DNA of 17,348 bases from Puniceicoccales bacterium (GTDB lineage Bacteria > Verrucomicrobiota > Verrucomicrobiia > Opitutales > LL51). The DNA lies in assembly GCA_031268545.1 (NCBI GenBank), contig JAIRXD010000029.1:1-17348 (forward strand), in the 5' to 3' direction. The first letter of the stretch is position 1; each line of letters begins with the position of its first letter. This document shows positions 1-8,081 of this stretch, piece after piece. Made by a program: the position numbers and the translations under genes. Under the pieces are notes generated by a model. The model searched no databases and was not told the origin of the DNA. It saw only the letters and a list, made by a program, of their open reading frames with translations.

Positions 1-894
1 AAGCCGGATAGGTGGAAACATGGTAGTGGTAGTAGCAAAACGTCATTGATTGTAAATAATTTAATTTTACATAAAATGCCTAACATTGGGCTTTTTAGTG
101 GGTATTTTGCTATAGCTGCCGGGCTGAATCCAGGGAGAGACTGTTTACTCAGAGATGCTTGCGAGGTAAGGCGGCATGTTCATGGGGGTCTCAATGATAG
201 CAAGTATTGCACTAAGGATACTATGTTGTATGACTATAAGTGTCGTGATATCGCAAAAGGTATCTGTTGGCCCATAGTTATTTGTGGTTATAATGATATC
301 AATCTGGAGAAGCACAGTGGTAATGAATTTTCGGAGATATTTTTGCCAAATGGTAGTAGCTATTATTGTGCATTGAGGAACGTGAATGGTAAAATTAGTA
401 TTGATCGTATTAATGGTTGCAATAAGCTCGAAATAAAAAATAAAAAATGCACCGCAGGGACTAATATTAAAGGGAATGATGACATAAAGGTTACCAGTCG
501 GATTTTGGGGGTTATAAATAATAAGAGTAGTGCGATATTTTTATATAAAAATAAAAATGATAGTTGGTCTGTTGGATTGTGGGATAATGTGAGTGCACCA
601 GCTACACCTTCGGCGCCCGCCAGTAGAAATACTGATCAAATAAATGCCGTCAGCAATAATAGTAGGAAGGGTAATGATTTTGTAAAAAAAATAAAATCGA
701 ATTCTAAAAAAAGGATACAGCATCGTAGATGGCGAAATAATAAGAGAAATATTTATAATAAAAGACGAATTGGTTATTGGCGGAGAGGGAGATACCGTAG
801 GAGTCAGCGGAAAAATGATAGAGCATTAAGGGCTAAGCGTATTAATAGAAAATTGAGGGCTAGGCGTATTAAAAAGCAAGACGTGCCTAGTTGA
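1..894 (+). CDS. Unrecognised Cys-rich protein with a strongly basic C-terminal tail (5' end outside window)
   Basis: The reading frame is open from base 1 to the TAG-free stretch ending in TGA at 892-894, so the true start probably lies upstream. In-window alternatives are TTG at 46 and ATG at 76. Counting from TTG 46 there are 282 residues. The first ~145 residues contain about ten cysteines, some closely spaced (CRDIAKGIC, CWPIVIC), which would suit a disulfide-bonded exported protein, but no signal peptide can be judged without the N-terminus. A short Ala/Pro/Ser-rich linker (APATPSAPAS) lies near residue 186. The last 79 residues contain 34 Lys/Arg plus many Asn, ending in two copies of a nine-residue unit (ALRAKRINR and KLRARRIKK). 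I do not recognise a family. The tail could bind nucleic acid or an acidic surface polymer; that is inference only. Confidence 0.6.
   Translation, partial: KPDRWKHGSGSSKTSLIVNNLILHKMPNIGLFSGYFAIAAGLNPGRDCLLRDACEVRRHVHGGLNDSKYCTKDTMLYDYKCRDIAKGICWPIVICGYNDINLEKHSGNEFSEIFLPNGSSYYCALRNVNGKISIDRINGCNKLEIKNKKCTAGTNIKGNDDIKVTSRILGVINNKSSAIFLYKNKNDSWSVGLWDNVSAPATPSAPASRNTDQINAVSNNSRKGNDFVKKIKSNSKKRIQHRRWRNNKRNIYNKRRIGYWRRGRYRRSQRKNDRALRAKRINRKLRARRIKKQDVPS
826..872 (+). repeat. 27-bp-period tandem repeat in the basic tail
   Basis: Twenty-base units at 826-845 and 853-872 differ at two positions and lie 27 bases (nine codons) apart. They encode the similar basic units ALRAKRINR and KLRARRIKK at the C-terminus of the first gene. 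This looks like an in-frame duplication that lengthened the tail. Confidence 0.7.
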
Positions 895-927
895 ACCTGA
901 TCTCTTTGATATTATTTAATAATTTTT

Positions 928-958
928 TTGCTTAATATTTTTTGAAAATATTTATAAT
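928..958 (+). promoter_or_regulatory. Possible promoter for the glycosyltransferase gene
   Basis: A perfect -10 hexamer TATAAT is at 953-958. The best upstream -35-like box, TTGCTT at 928-933, gives a long 19-base spacer. The region is very AT-rich, so chance matches are likely. A start near 965 would leave about 29 bases of leader before ATG 994. Confidence 0.3.
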
Positions 959-993
959 GACGTGGAGCGATTGATAAAAGTGATGTATTGTAG

Positions 994-2127
994 ATGGTGT
1001 TTGATGGTGGGCATGTATCTGTTGGTGTTGGACTTAGGTTCAGTGACGGCGGGTTGACGACCAATGTGAACCACTTCACTCTAGCGTTGGGTGGTTCCGT
1101 TGTAGTATTTTCCAGCGATGATGCATGTAAATGTTCGTTGATAACCAATAACATACATCAAGTTAAGATCTATGATAATTTTTTCGGTAGAGCTTTTGCC
1201 TATGCAAATAGTCGGGTATTAGGTGTGGCCGAGGAATATATAGCAGATATGGCGGGTATTGTTACTTGCCATTGTCTGTATAGATTTCATTGCCATTTTG
1301 TCCATGGGATATTTAAAAAATATGGTATACCTTATAATGTTGTGCTTCATGGAGCTTTGGATGAAATCGTTAGAGCCCAGAGAAAATTTCGCAAAAGCTT
1401 GTGGCTGAATATATTCGGGAAACGGTTTTTGGCAGATGCAAAGCATGTCATCTGCGCGACTTTGGGTGAAAAAAATAATGCCAGTAAATTTTTCCCAGGT
1501 GCTAATTATGTGAATTTATATTGGCCGACGGAGTTTTATAAAGAAAAGTGGGCAGAGTTGGCTGAGAAAAAAGCTGAAATCAAAGCCAGGTATGGAATTA
1601 AGGAAGGCTATGGGGTGCTGCTGTATCTTGGACGGCTGAATAGTGTCAAAAATCCACTTGATGTTATAGAGTCTCTGAAAGGATTTCATTCCAAGGTCGT
1701 TTTATTACTCATTGGGCCAGAAGATGATATATCTTTTAATCAATGTTACGATGTGGCAAAAAAATGTGATGTTGAAATCAAATGTACCGGGTTTGCTGAT
1801 TTGGAAATGAAGGAGGAAATATTTGCGATCACTGATTACTATATCTCGCTATCCAGGCATGAAAATTTTAATTATGCCCTGGTCGAAGCGCTGGCGAGGG
1901 GCATTCCTGGGATAATATCTCGGGGAAATGATCTTCGTCATGATATTGTCGATGGGGCATTTTGCACCGTTGTTGATTCTCCGGAAGATGTTGGTTTTGC
2001 TTTACAAGAGCTTGAAGGCGTTAGTGGTTATGAGTCAATGGTGCGATCGAAATCTGCCAGCGAATGGGTAGGGAAGAATATGCAATTCAGCGACTTTAGA
2101 GATAAATTGTTAATTTTATATCAATAA
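994..2127 (+). CDS. Glycosyltransferase family 4-type protein
   Basis: The 377-residue product has the C-terminal half of a GT-B fold retaining glycosyltransferase of the GT4 group. The nucleotide-sugar binding segment is GRL-NSVKNPLDV (R214, K219), and the E-X7-E motif is ENFNYALVE (E290, E298), followed by the usual ALARGIP stretch. The N-terminal half has a Gly-rich start (FSDGGLTTNVNHFTLALGG) typical of the acceptor domain. Likely role: transfer of a sugar from an NDP-sugar in cell-surface glycan or lipopolysaccharide synthesis on the cytoplasmic side of the membrane; donor and acceptor cannot be told. A stop at 991-993 immediately precedes ATG 994, fixing the upstream limit. No other glycan genes are next to it, so it appears to be a single-gene unit. 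Confidence 0.85.
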   Translation: MVFDGGHVSVGVGLRFSDGGLTTNVNHFTLALGGSVVVFSSDDACKCSLITNNIHQVKIYDNFFGRAFAYANSRVLGVAEEYIADMAGIVTCHCLYRFHCHFVHGIFKKYGIPYNVVLHGALDEIVRAQRKFRKSLWLNIFGKRFLADAKHVICATLGEKNNASKFFPGANYVNLYWPTEFYKEKWAELAEKKAEIKARYGIKEGYGVLLYLGRLNSVKNPLDVIESLKGFHSKVVLLLIGPEDDISFNQCYDVAKKCDVEIKCTGFADLEMKEEIFAITDYYISLSRHENFNYALVEALARGIPGIISRGNDLRHDIVDGAFCTVVDSPEDVGFALQELEGVSGYESMVRSKSASEWVGKNMQFSDFRDKLLILYQ

Positions 2128-2185
2128 TTATCACATATTTTCTTGCTAGAATGAAAATATCGTTATATAGTCTAGGACTGTATTG

Positions 2186-3499
2186 ATGGAAGATGTTCGT
2201 GTTAGGTTTGCTCCAAGTCCGACGGGATTTTTACATATAGGCGGTGCTAGAACTGCGCTTTTCAACTGGTTGTATGCCAGGCATAGTGGTGGCACTTTTG
2301 TGCTGAGAATAGAGGATACCGATGCAGGTAGAGATACTCAAGAGGCTGTGGATGTTATATTTAGCGGTTTGCGATGGCTAGGATTGGACTGGGATGAAGG
2401 GCCCTTTGCCAGGGAAAAATTTGGACCCTATTTTCAAAGCAAGCGAGGTGAAATATACAAAAAATATCTCGCTAAACTTAGATCTAGCGGTCTGGTATAT
2501 GACAAAGATGGGGCGATTTATTTCAAAATATCCGGCAAGCCCCAGGTTATAAATGATCTGATTCGCGGGACTGTGACTCGCAAGGAAGAGAAGGATTTTG
2601 TTATTTTTCGATCCGATGGATCACCGGTCTTTCATTTCGTTAACGTCGTAGATGACATAGACATGCAGATCACCCATGTGATTCGCGGTGAGGACCACCT
2701 ATCAAATACCAGTAAGCATGTCGAGCTTTTTAAGGCTTTTGATGCAAAAATTCCGCATTTTGCCCATATCTCGTTGATTTTAAAGGAGCACGGCCAGGGG
2801 AAGATGAGTAAGCGCGATACCGGTGCCTTGGTTGAGGACTATGAAAAGCGAAAATTTTTGCCGGCAGCTCTCAGAAATTATCTCTGTCTGTTGGGTTGGG
2901 CTCCGGGAAATGATACGGAAGTCCTTCCAATAGAAGAGATTATTAAAATGTTTGAATTGAAAGATGTTAACAAAACCAATGCCAGATTTGATGAAAAAAA
3001 GTTGGCGCATATAAATTCCGAATATCTGAGATCTATGCCGATGGATGAGTTCTGTGATCTTGGTTTCAGGATATTGCTCGACCAGGGCATTATTACTCAA
3101 GCCACTGATAGAGAATATGTTTTTGATATTTTATCGATTTGCCAAGAGAAGGTGCGTTCATTCGAAGAGCTGACAAATTTCGTGAGCTATTTCTTTTCGG
3201 AGGACTATGAATTTGATGATGTTGCCAAGGAAAAATTAGCTAAATTCGACCCGGTGAAGAGGATAAATGAGGTAATCAATGGCATTATGGATATGACAGA
3301 ATATTATCAGGAAAAACTAGAGGAGCTTATAGTTTCATTGGCAAATTTTCACCACGTTAAAACCGGGTATTATATCCATACGGTTAGGTTTGCTATTTCC
3401 GGAAGGTCCGTTGGCCCAAGCTTTTACAGATTGCTGTCCGTGCTTGGCAAAAAGAATGTTTTATCCAGATTGAAAAAAGCTCTGAATGTTTTTCGGTGA
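2186..3499 (+). CDS. gltX: Glutamate--tRNA ligase (GluRS)
   Basis: Class I aminoacyl-tRNA synthetase that charges tRNA-Glu with glutamate in the cytoplasm. The Rossmann-fold signature HIGG starts at H17, preceded by the typical FAPSPTGFL stretch. The KMSKR loop is at residues 206-210 (KMSKRDTGA). The C-terminal anticodon-binding region is present and the protein ends with a family-typical SVGPSFYRLLSVLG-like segment, so it appears complete although short (437 residues versus roughly 470-490 in many bacteria). ATG 2186 is preferred over TTG 2183 because AGGA at 2174-2177 is 8 bases upstream. A tRNA-Glu gene lies in the same window at 11595. It may also charge tRNA-Gln if the organism uses the amidotransferase route; the sequence here does not decide this. 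The next gene overlaps or abuts its stop codon. Confidence 0.97.
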   Translation: MEDVRVRFAPSPTGFLHIGGARTALFNWLYARHSGGTFVLRIEDTDAGRDTQEAVDVIFSGLRWLGLDWDEGPFAREKFGPYFQSKRGEIYKKYLAKLRSSGLVYDKDGAIYFKISGKPQVINDLIRGTVTRKEEKDFVIFRSDGSPVFHFVNVVDDIDMQITHVIRGEDHLSNTSKHVELFKAFDAKIPHFAHISLILKEHGQGKMSKRDTGALVEDYEKRKFLPAALRNYLCLLGWAPGNDTEVLPIEEIIKMFELKDVNKTNARFDEKKLAHINSEYLRSMPMDEFCDLGFRILLDQGIITQATDREYVFDILSICQEKVRSFEELTNFVSYFFSEDYEFDDVAKEKLAKFDPVKRINEVINGIMDMTEYYQEKLEELIVSLANFHHVKTGYYIHTVRFAISGRSVGPSFYRLLSVLGKKNVLSRLKKALNVFR

Positions 3500-3504
3500 T
3501 TTTT

Positions 3505-3873
3505 ATGGAGCTTTCTAGAAAAATTAGCAACTTGATTGCCGATTTTCGCGGGTTGCCTTCGGATGAATCCTGTGCGCTTTTTCATAGAGAAGTTTTGATG
3601 CACGATGCGCTTAAGCATTTGTGTGCTAAGTACTTAAAGGGTATTCCAAAATCTATGAACAGCAATTTAGTGGACAATTGGAGGCTCATTGTGGGAAGTA
3701 AATATTCTAAATACTGTTCTCCGGCCAGAGTTTTGCCCAATGGTACGCTGGTGATAAAAGTTGATAACAGCGTGATTCGCACGGAGTTATGTTTCGAGAT
3801 ATCGGCAATTCTCTCCCGAATGAATGAGATTGGTTGCTGTGACCGCATTCGTTCTGTGAAATTCATACTTTAA
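3505..3873 (+). CDS. DUF721/DciA-like protein, candidate replicative helicase loader
   Basis: The 122-residue product matches the DUF721 pattern: a helical N-terminus, then NWRLIVGSKYSKYCSP, a basic hydrophobic strand pair (GTLVIKVDNSVIRTEL) and a C-terminal helix ending in RIRSVKFIL. DciA proteins of this family bind DnaB helicase and support its loading at the replication origin in bacteria without DnaC/DnaI. ATG 3505 is taken as the start, with GGTGA at 3495-3499 as a possible weak ribosome site. A GTG at 3496 overlapping the gltX stop (GTGA) is the alternative and would add three residues. Either way the gene is probably translationally linked to gltX. Assignment rests on pattern recognition of a divergent family, so the precise role is inference. 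Confidence 0.75.
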   Translation: MELSRKISNLIADFRGLPSDESCALFHREVLMHDALKHLCAKYLKGIPKSMNSNLVDNWRLIVGSKYSKYCSPARVLPNGTLVIKVDNSVIRTELCFEISAILSRMNEIGCCDRIRSVKFIL

Positions 3874-3931
3874 TTTATTAATAATCGAAGAATTAGTTGA
3901 CTTTTTGTGCAAAAATCTTCCTGTCCGGTTA

Positions 3932-5263
3932 ATGATCCTAACCAATGCCGTCATTCTGTCGGTCGTGCTTGTCCTTGTTCTGAGTATTGTGCGAGTGAAT
4001 GTTGTTATTGCGTTGACTGCCAGTGCATTAATAGGCGGAATGGTGGATGGATTCAGTTTTGAAAAGACACTGGAGATTTTTTCCAATGGCCTCGGAGACG
4101 GTGCGAAAATTGCCCTTAGCTATGCTATGCTCGGAGCTTTTGCTGCGGCGGTTGCCCATTCGGGTATTCCGGTGATGCTAGCGGATAAAATAATCCTGTT
4201 GATAAAAAACGCGTCGGCGAAGGACAGCGAGTGCACAAAATTCAAAGTGATCATATTAGTTGCAATAGGACTGATGTCGATCCTGTCGAAAAATGTCATT
4301 CCTGTCCATATCGCCTTCATTCCCATATTGATACCGCCACTACTTGGGGTATTTTCAAGACTAAAAATCGATCGCCGACTGGTTGCTTGTGTCATAACTT
4401 TTGGACTGATTGTAGCCTATATGGTTGTGCCCTATGGAGTTGGGCATATTTTCCTGAATAATATTTTGCTTCATAATCTAAACCTGAACGGCCTGAATGT
4501 GTCGATGAAAGAGCTGATGCTCGGTATGATTTTTCCGACAGCTGGCATGATTATTGGATTAATTTCATCCTGCATGATGTATCGTAAGCCGCGGGAATAC
4601 AATGACATAGGTGATGGTCAATGCGAACTCAATAGGAAAGAAGGGTCACTTAAAAATGTCCTGGTATCAATGGTGGCGGTTGTCGTTTCATTGATCGTCC
4701 AGCTGCAAACGAAAAGCACCATCGCCAGTGCTTTGGTTGGTTTTTTAGTATTTTCTCTGGGCGGCGTTGTACACTGGATGGATGCCGATAATGTTGTCAC
4801 CCAAGGGTTTAAGATGATGGCCATGATGGCATTCATAATGATAGCAGCGGCTGGCTACAGTGCTGTCATCCGAGCAACCGGTGATATCGGTGAGCTAGTG
4901 AATTGGCTTGCCTCCGGCTCTTCCAATGGCAAAGCCATCGTTTCCTTCGGCATGTTGATGATAGGGCTGCTCATAACCATGGGCATTGGCTCTTCGTTTT
5001 CCACCGTTCCGATCATTACGAGTATCTATGTTCCGTTATGTATGAGGATGGGCTTCAGTACTTTAGCGACCATAACAATAGTTATAGCGGCGAGTATTAC
5101 CGGAGATGCCGGGGCACCGGTGTCGGACACTATGCTTGGGGCCACTTCGGGACTCGGCGCCGATGGCCAACACAACCACATATGGGACACCACAATCCCA
5201 GCGTTCATCCACTTTAACCTTCCGGTCATAATTTTAGGCTGGCTCGGCTCTTTAATATTGTAA
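3932..5263 (+). CDS. Na+/H+ antiporter-family (YuiF/NhaC-type) membrane transporter
   Basis: A polytopic inner-membrane protein of about 443 residues with roughly ten or more hydrophobic segments. The N-terminus (LSIVRVNVVIALTASALIGG) and the C-terminal signature (GDAGAPVSDTMLGATSGLGADG then QHNHIWDT) are those I know from the YuiF branch of the Na_H_antiporter family. Family members are annotated as sodium/proton antiporters; some have been proposed as amino-acid (for example histidine) carriers, so the substrate should be left open. ATG 3932 is preferred because the hydrophobic N-terminus then starts as in relatives; TTG 3905 in the same frame would add nine residues. The stop overlaps the tadA start by one base (TAATG at 5261-5265), implying cotranslation. 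Confidence 0.85.
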   Translation: MILTNAVILSVVLVLVLSIVRVNVVIALTASALIGGMVDGFSFEKTLEIFSNGLGDGAKIALSYAMLGAFAAAVAHSGIPVMLADKIILLIKNASAKDSECTKFKVIILVAIGLMSILSKNVIPVHIAFIPILIPPLLGVFSRLKIDRRLVACVITFGLIVAYMVVPYGVGHIFLNNILLHNLNLNGLNVSMKELMLGMIFPTAGMIIGLISSCMMYRKPREYNDIGDGQCELNRKEGSLKNVLVSMVAVVVSLIVQLQTKSTIASALVGFLVFSLGGVVHWMDADNVVTQGFKMMAMMAFIMIAAAGYSAVIRATGDIGELVNWLASGSSNGKAIVSFGMLMIGLLITMGIGSSFSTVPIITSIYVPLCMRMGFSTLATITIVIAASITGDAGAPVSDTMLGATSGLGADGQHNHIWDTTIPAFIHFNLPVIILGWLGSLIL

Positions 5264-5754
5264 TGGATCCTTGTCCTTTCAAGAAAAAATTTTTGTCCCA
5301 GCTCAAAAGAGATGACCTATACTTTATGTCGTTGGCTTACAACGAAGCCGTGGATGGGTGGAACGAGGACGAAATTCCGATTGGGGCGGTTATTGTTTTC
5401 GGCAATCAAGTGATCGCTTCGGCCCATAATAATGTATGTAAGCTTGTCGATCCCACTGCCCACGCTGAGATGTTAGCTATCACCCAGGCGGCCAAGGCAA
5501 TAGGGGACTGGAGGCTCAATGAAACCAGACTTTATGTGACAAAGGAACCCTGTCCCATGTGTTCTGGTGCGGTGATAATGTCGAGGATTGGTGAGGTGAT
5601 TTTTGGCCTAGATGATATGAAAATGGGTGGTCTTGGTGGGGCTTTCGATCTGCGTTCCGTCGATAAAATCAACCATCGGCCGCTGGTCCATGGCCAGGTC
5701 ATGGATGCCGAGTGCCACGCGCTGATCAGAGATTTTCTTGAAAGAAAACGTTAA
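5263..5754 (+). CDS. tadA: tRNA-specific adenosine deaminase TadA
   Basis: Zinc-dependent deaminase of the cytidine/deoxycytidylate deaminase fold that converts A34 to inosine in tRNA-Arg(ACG). The zinc and catalytic residues are visible: H67-A-E69 (HAE) and PCPMC with C97 and C100. The substrate-fold context GAVIV, NNVCKLVDPTAHAEMLAI and LYVTKEPCPMCSGAVIMSRI is typical of TadA rather than a free-nucleoside deaminase. The length of 163 residues is normal for the family. ATG 5263 overlaps the stop of the transporter gene by one base and no Shine-Dalgarno site is evident, so translational coupling is likely. The target tRNA-Arg is not in this window. Confidence 0.95.
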   Translation: MDPCPFKKKFLSQLKRDDLYFMSLAYNEAVDGWNEDEIPIGAVIVFGNQVIASAHNNVCKLVDPTAHAEMLAITQAAKAIGDWRLNETRLYVTKEPCPMCSGAVIMSRIGEVIFGLDDMKMGGLGGAFDLRSVDKINHRPLVHGQVMDAECHALIRDFLERKR

Positions 5755-5820
5755 TTGGCTATAAATTATTCATAAAAATTCTTGCAAGCGATGGCAAATT
5801 TTCATCATTTTCAATGCGTT

Positions 5821-5906
5821 GCCCGGGTGGCGGAATGGTAGACGCTGAGGACTTAAAATCCTTTGTCCGTGAGGACGTGCGGGTTCAAGTCCCGCCTCGG
5901 GCACCA
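5821..5906 (+). tRNA. tRNA-Leu (UAA)
   Basis: A class II tRNA with acceptor stem 5821-5827/5896-5902 (one G-U pair), anticodon stem GAGGA/TCCTT, loop CTTAAAA with anticodon TAA at 5854-5856, a long variable arm containing TGTCCGTGAGGACG, and T-arm GCGGGTTCAAGTCCCGC. Discriminator A5903 and CCA at 5904-5906 are encoded. Long arm, anticodon and A73 all agree with leucine. Confidence 0.97.
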
Positions 5907-5916
5907 TCAATCTTTT

Positions 5917-5993
<77 letters not shown>

Positions 5994-6168
5994 GAGTTTT
6001 TTAAGTTATTGGCATAGATAGAATTACAAATGGTTCGCCGAAATGAAAAATTTCCATGGTCTTTGAAAAATCATAGAAACCAATGGCCTAACCACAGATC
6101 GATCGAAAAATTTCATTCATCGTCGAAAGAGTACGGACTGCGGTAATTGGGTTTATTTCTATAAAATC

Positions 6169-6196
6169 TTGACCGTATTTTTAAATTTTATACAAT
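6169..6196 (+). promoter_or_regulatory. Sigma70-type promoter with near-leaderless geometry
   Basis: TTGACC (6169-6174), 16-base spacer, TACAAT (6191-6196). The expected start is near 6203, only about four bases before ATG 6207. The rest of the 5994-6206 spacer shows no gene or convincing structure. Confidence 0.6.
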
Positions 6197-6206
6197 ATAT
6201 CCGGAA

Positions 6207-7091
6207 ATGGATGGCACCAATTCTTTAGAAAATTCTTTGGAGTCGCGAGTTTTGCCTGTGTTGGGCAACGCCTTCAGGGCCATAGCTGATGTGAAAGTCG
6301 ATATGCCAAAGTCCTGTAAATTGACCACCCAAATAGATGGTCTATATTCTAGCCCAGAAGAGCTGATTAAAAAAACAGAGGAGGCTAGCAATGCTTTCAC
6401 TGGCAACGCCATAGATATAATTTTCAGCCGAGAAGATGGAACCCGTGAAACTGTTGGAAGGTTAATTACCAGAATCATGCTCAGCCATGCAAAGGGGCGA
6501 GATTTCGTGGTTATAACAATAGATTCGGGTTTTGATAAAAATTTTCGCGATATGGAATCGCTGGTAACTGGCTTTGATGGAATCCTAAATGCCTATGTCA
6601 GTAGCTTTAGGGAAAAAAATGACACCAGTTACTCGGTATATTTTGAGCTCTGCAGTAAATTTTTTGTCTCAAAATTAGCCATCAGGCTCGGATTTTTCCC
6701 CGGCTGGCTTGACCATGCCATGGCCAGCGGAAAGTCCTACGAACATTTGAAAGCTCATTCTCTGTTTTTGATAGATAAGTTCTTGGCTGTCAAGAACTGT
6801 AATTCGATTCCCATTGATACACTGGTTTCCTGTTATGGCAAGATTGAAAGGCAAGACGTTTCCCCAGGAATTGTGCCCCAAAATTGGCAAAATGATTCCG
6901 TGACCATGGTGTTTTACTATCCGATATGGAATAGATATGCGGACAGTGAGCATATGTACAAGATGGAGGGAGACTTCTGGAACCAAAATGCACCGAACCA
7001 TACAAAGGCTTTGGTTGATGAATTTTCTAAAAAATGTGCCAATCGATTTCAAACAAAGGATATCGTGCTAAAAATTTTCTCCCAAAACTAG
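6207..7091 (+). CDS. Unrecognised 294-residue protein upstream of a two-component pair
   Basis: I do not recognise this family. The product has no signal peptide and no clear transmembrane segment, so it is probably cytoplasmic. Sequence shows an alpha/beta-like pattern: a helical N-terminus, a strand-like stretch FVVITIDSGF at about 106-115, a hydrophobic helix region FELCSKFFVSKLAIRLGFF near 152-170, and an aromatic-rich segment VTMVFYYPIWNRYADS near 233-248. It has its own promoter at 6169-6196 with ATG 6207 almost at the predicted transcription start. The only same-strand genes in this block are a histidine kinase and a receiver protein 179 bases and more downstream, between tRNA-Pro and tRNA-Ser. 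A sensory, effector or partner role with the kinase is possible by position only. Confidence 0.75.
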   Translation: MDGTNSLENSLESRVLPVLGNAFRAIADVKVDMPKSCKLTTQIDGLYSSPEELIKKTEEASNAFTGNAIDIIFSREDGTRETVGRLITRIMLSHAKGRDFVVITIDSGFDKNFRDMESLVTGFDGILNAYVSSFREKNDTSYSVYFELCSKFFVSKLAIRLGFFPGWLDHAMASGKSYEHLKAHSLFLIDKFLAVKNCNSIPIDTLVSCYGKIERQDVSPGIVPQNWQNDSVTMVFYYPIWNRYADSEHMYKMEGDFWNQNAPNHTKALVDEFSKKCANRFQTKDIVLKIFSQN

Positions 7092-7181
7092 ACAAGGCTA
7101 GATAACCAGAAAGCATTTAAGCTAATTGGTTGGCGTTGAAGTAAATATATCACAGAAAGCCCTGTGGCATTTGATTAAAAA

Positions 7182-7271
7182 ATGTCAAAGATTGCAAAAA
7201 TGGATATTATACTTGATAATAGCCATCAGGTTGTATCTATACTAGGAAAACCTCTTATCATATATCGTTGA
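7182..7271 (+). CDS. Possible 29-residue peptide overlapping the kinase start
   Basis: ATG 7182 opens a 29-codon frame whose TGA at 7269-7271 shares its last base with the ATG 7271 of the histidine kinase (TGATG). The middle (MDIILDNSHQVVSILGKPL) has a PAS-like flavour, which could be chance. An in-frame stop (TAA 7176-7178) lies two codons upstream and no Shine-Dalgarno site is seen. It may be a coupling leader peptide, a remnant of a lost sensor domain in another frame, or an accidental frame. Weak call, recorded because of the exact coupling geometry. Confidence 0.25.
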   Translation: MSKIAKMDIILDNSHQVVSILGKPLIIYR

Positions 7272-8068
7272 TGTGTAGTATATTATCTTTTTGTATATTT
7301 TTATTGGTTTTGGCCATAGCCGTCATCTTGTTTCAATGCATGAATCGACGAAAGCTCATGCGATGCCTAGACAAAGAGAGAGAATCGAATATGATGAAAG
7401 GCGCATTTGTTGGCCTAATATCTCATGAATTTCGTACACCGATGGCCACCATAAAAGCGTCTTTGGATTTGGTGGCAAAGTTCCGCGACAGGCTGAGTAC
7501 GAAAGAGGTTGATGACAGTTTAAAAAATGTATCTGACTGCATAATCCGTATGACCAAGATGATGGATAACATTCTGTTGCTTGGCAAGATGCAGAATAAT
7601 CAGATAAAATTCTATGCAAAGCAGGTTGATGTGGTGGCCCTGTTCGATGAAATAATAAGAGATGTGGATAATAGCTCGGATAATCGGCGGGTTGTGATGA
7701 TAAGCAACATAGGGGCGAAGTGCGATTTGATGCTTGATCCGACGCTAATATATCACATAACATCGAACCTGCTCAGCAACGCGTTAAAGTATTCCAGAGA
7801 AGGAAAAGAAGTCGAGCTACATATCAATTTAGATAAAAATTTGTTGATCCTAAAGGTTGTGGACTATGGAATTGGTATCCCAAAAAATGAGGTCAAGAAT
7901 ATGTTTAATTTATTCCATAGATGTTCGAATGTTGGTAATAAATCCGGCATGGGCATTGGGTTATTTGTGACCAGACAATGTGTTGCATTACACAGAGGGA
8001 CAGTGACATTGCAAACATCAGAGAATGTGGGATCAGTATTTACGGTAAGCATTCCACTGGGGCACTGA
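7271..8068 (+). CDS. Sensor-less, membrane-anchored histidine kinase
   Basis: A 265-residue histidine kinase. Residues 2-24 form one hydrophobic anchor (SILSFCIFLLVLAIAVILF), followed directly by the dimerisation/phosphoacceptor domain: H-box ISHEFRTPMATIKAS with phosphorylatable H52. The ATPase domain shows the N-box NLLSNALKYS (N170), G1 box DYGIGIP (D198), F-box FNLFHR and G2 box GMGIGLF (G226-G230). All catalytic boxes are intact. There is no periplasmic loop, PAS, GAF or HAMP region, so the signal must come through the membrane segment or a partner protein. ATG 7271 is preferred to TTG 7268. The receiver gene starts 13 bases after its stop, which makes that protein the likely phosphotransfer partner. 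Confidence 0.93.
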   Translation: MCSILSFCIFLLVLAIAVILFQCMNRRKLMRCLDKERESNMMKGAFVGLISHEFRTPMATIKASLDLVAKFRDRLSTKEVDDSLKNVSDCIIRMTKMMDNILLLGKMQNNQIKFYAKQVDVVALFDEIIRDVDNSSDNRRVVMISNIGAKCDLMLDPTLIYHITSNLLSNALKYSREGKEVELHINLDKNLLILKVVDYGIGIPKNEVKNMFNLFHRCSNVGNKSGMGIGLFVTRQCVALHRGTVTLQTSENVGSVFTVSIPLGH

Positions 8069-8081
8069 AGTATGTGATTTA

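Noticed and set aside
911..929. AT-only hairpin ATTAT-TTA-ATAAT followed by T's, as a terminator
   Set aside because: A five-pair A-T stem is too weak, and such sequences are frequent in these AT-rich spacers.
4903..5217. 104-codon His/Arg-rich plus-strand frame inside the antiporter gene
   Set aside because: Out-of-frame shadow of the strongly conserved antiporter C-terminus; composition is typical of a shifted frame.
7151..7166. CACAG-CTGTG hairpin before the kinase gene
   Set aside because: Only five pairs and no T run follow; not distinguishable from chance.
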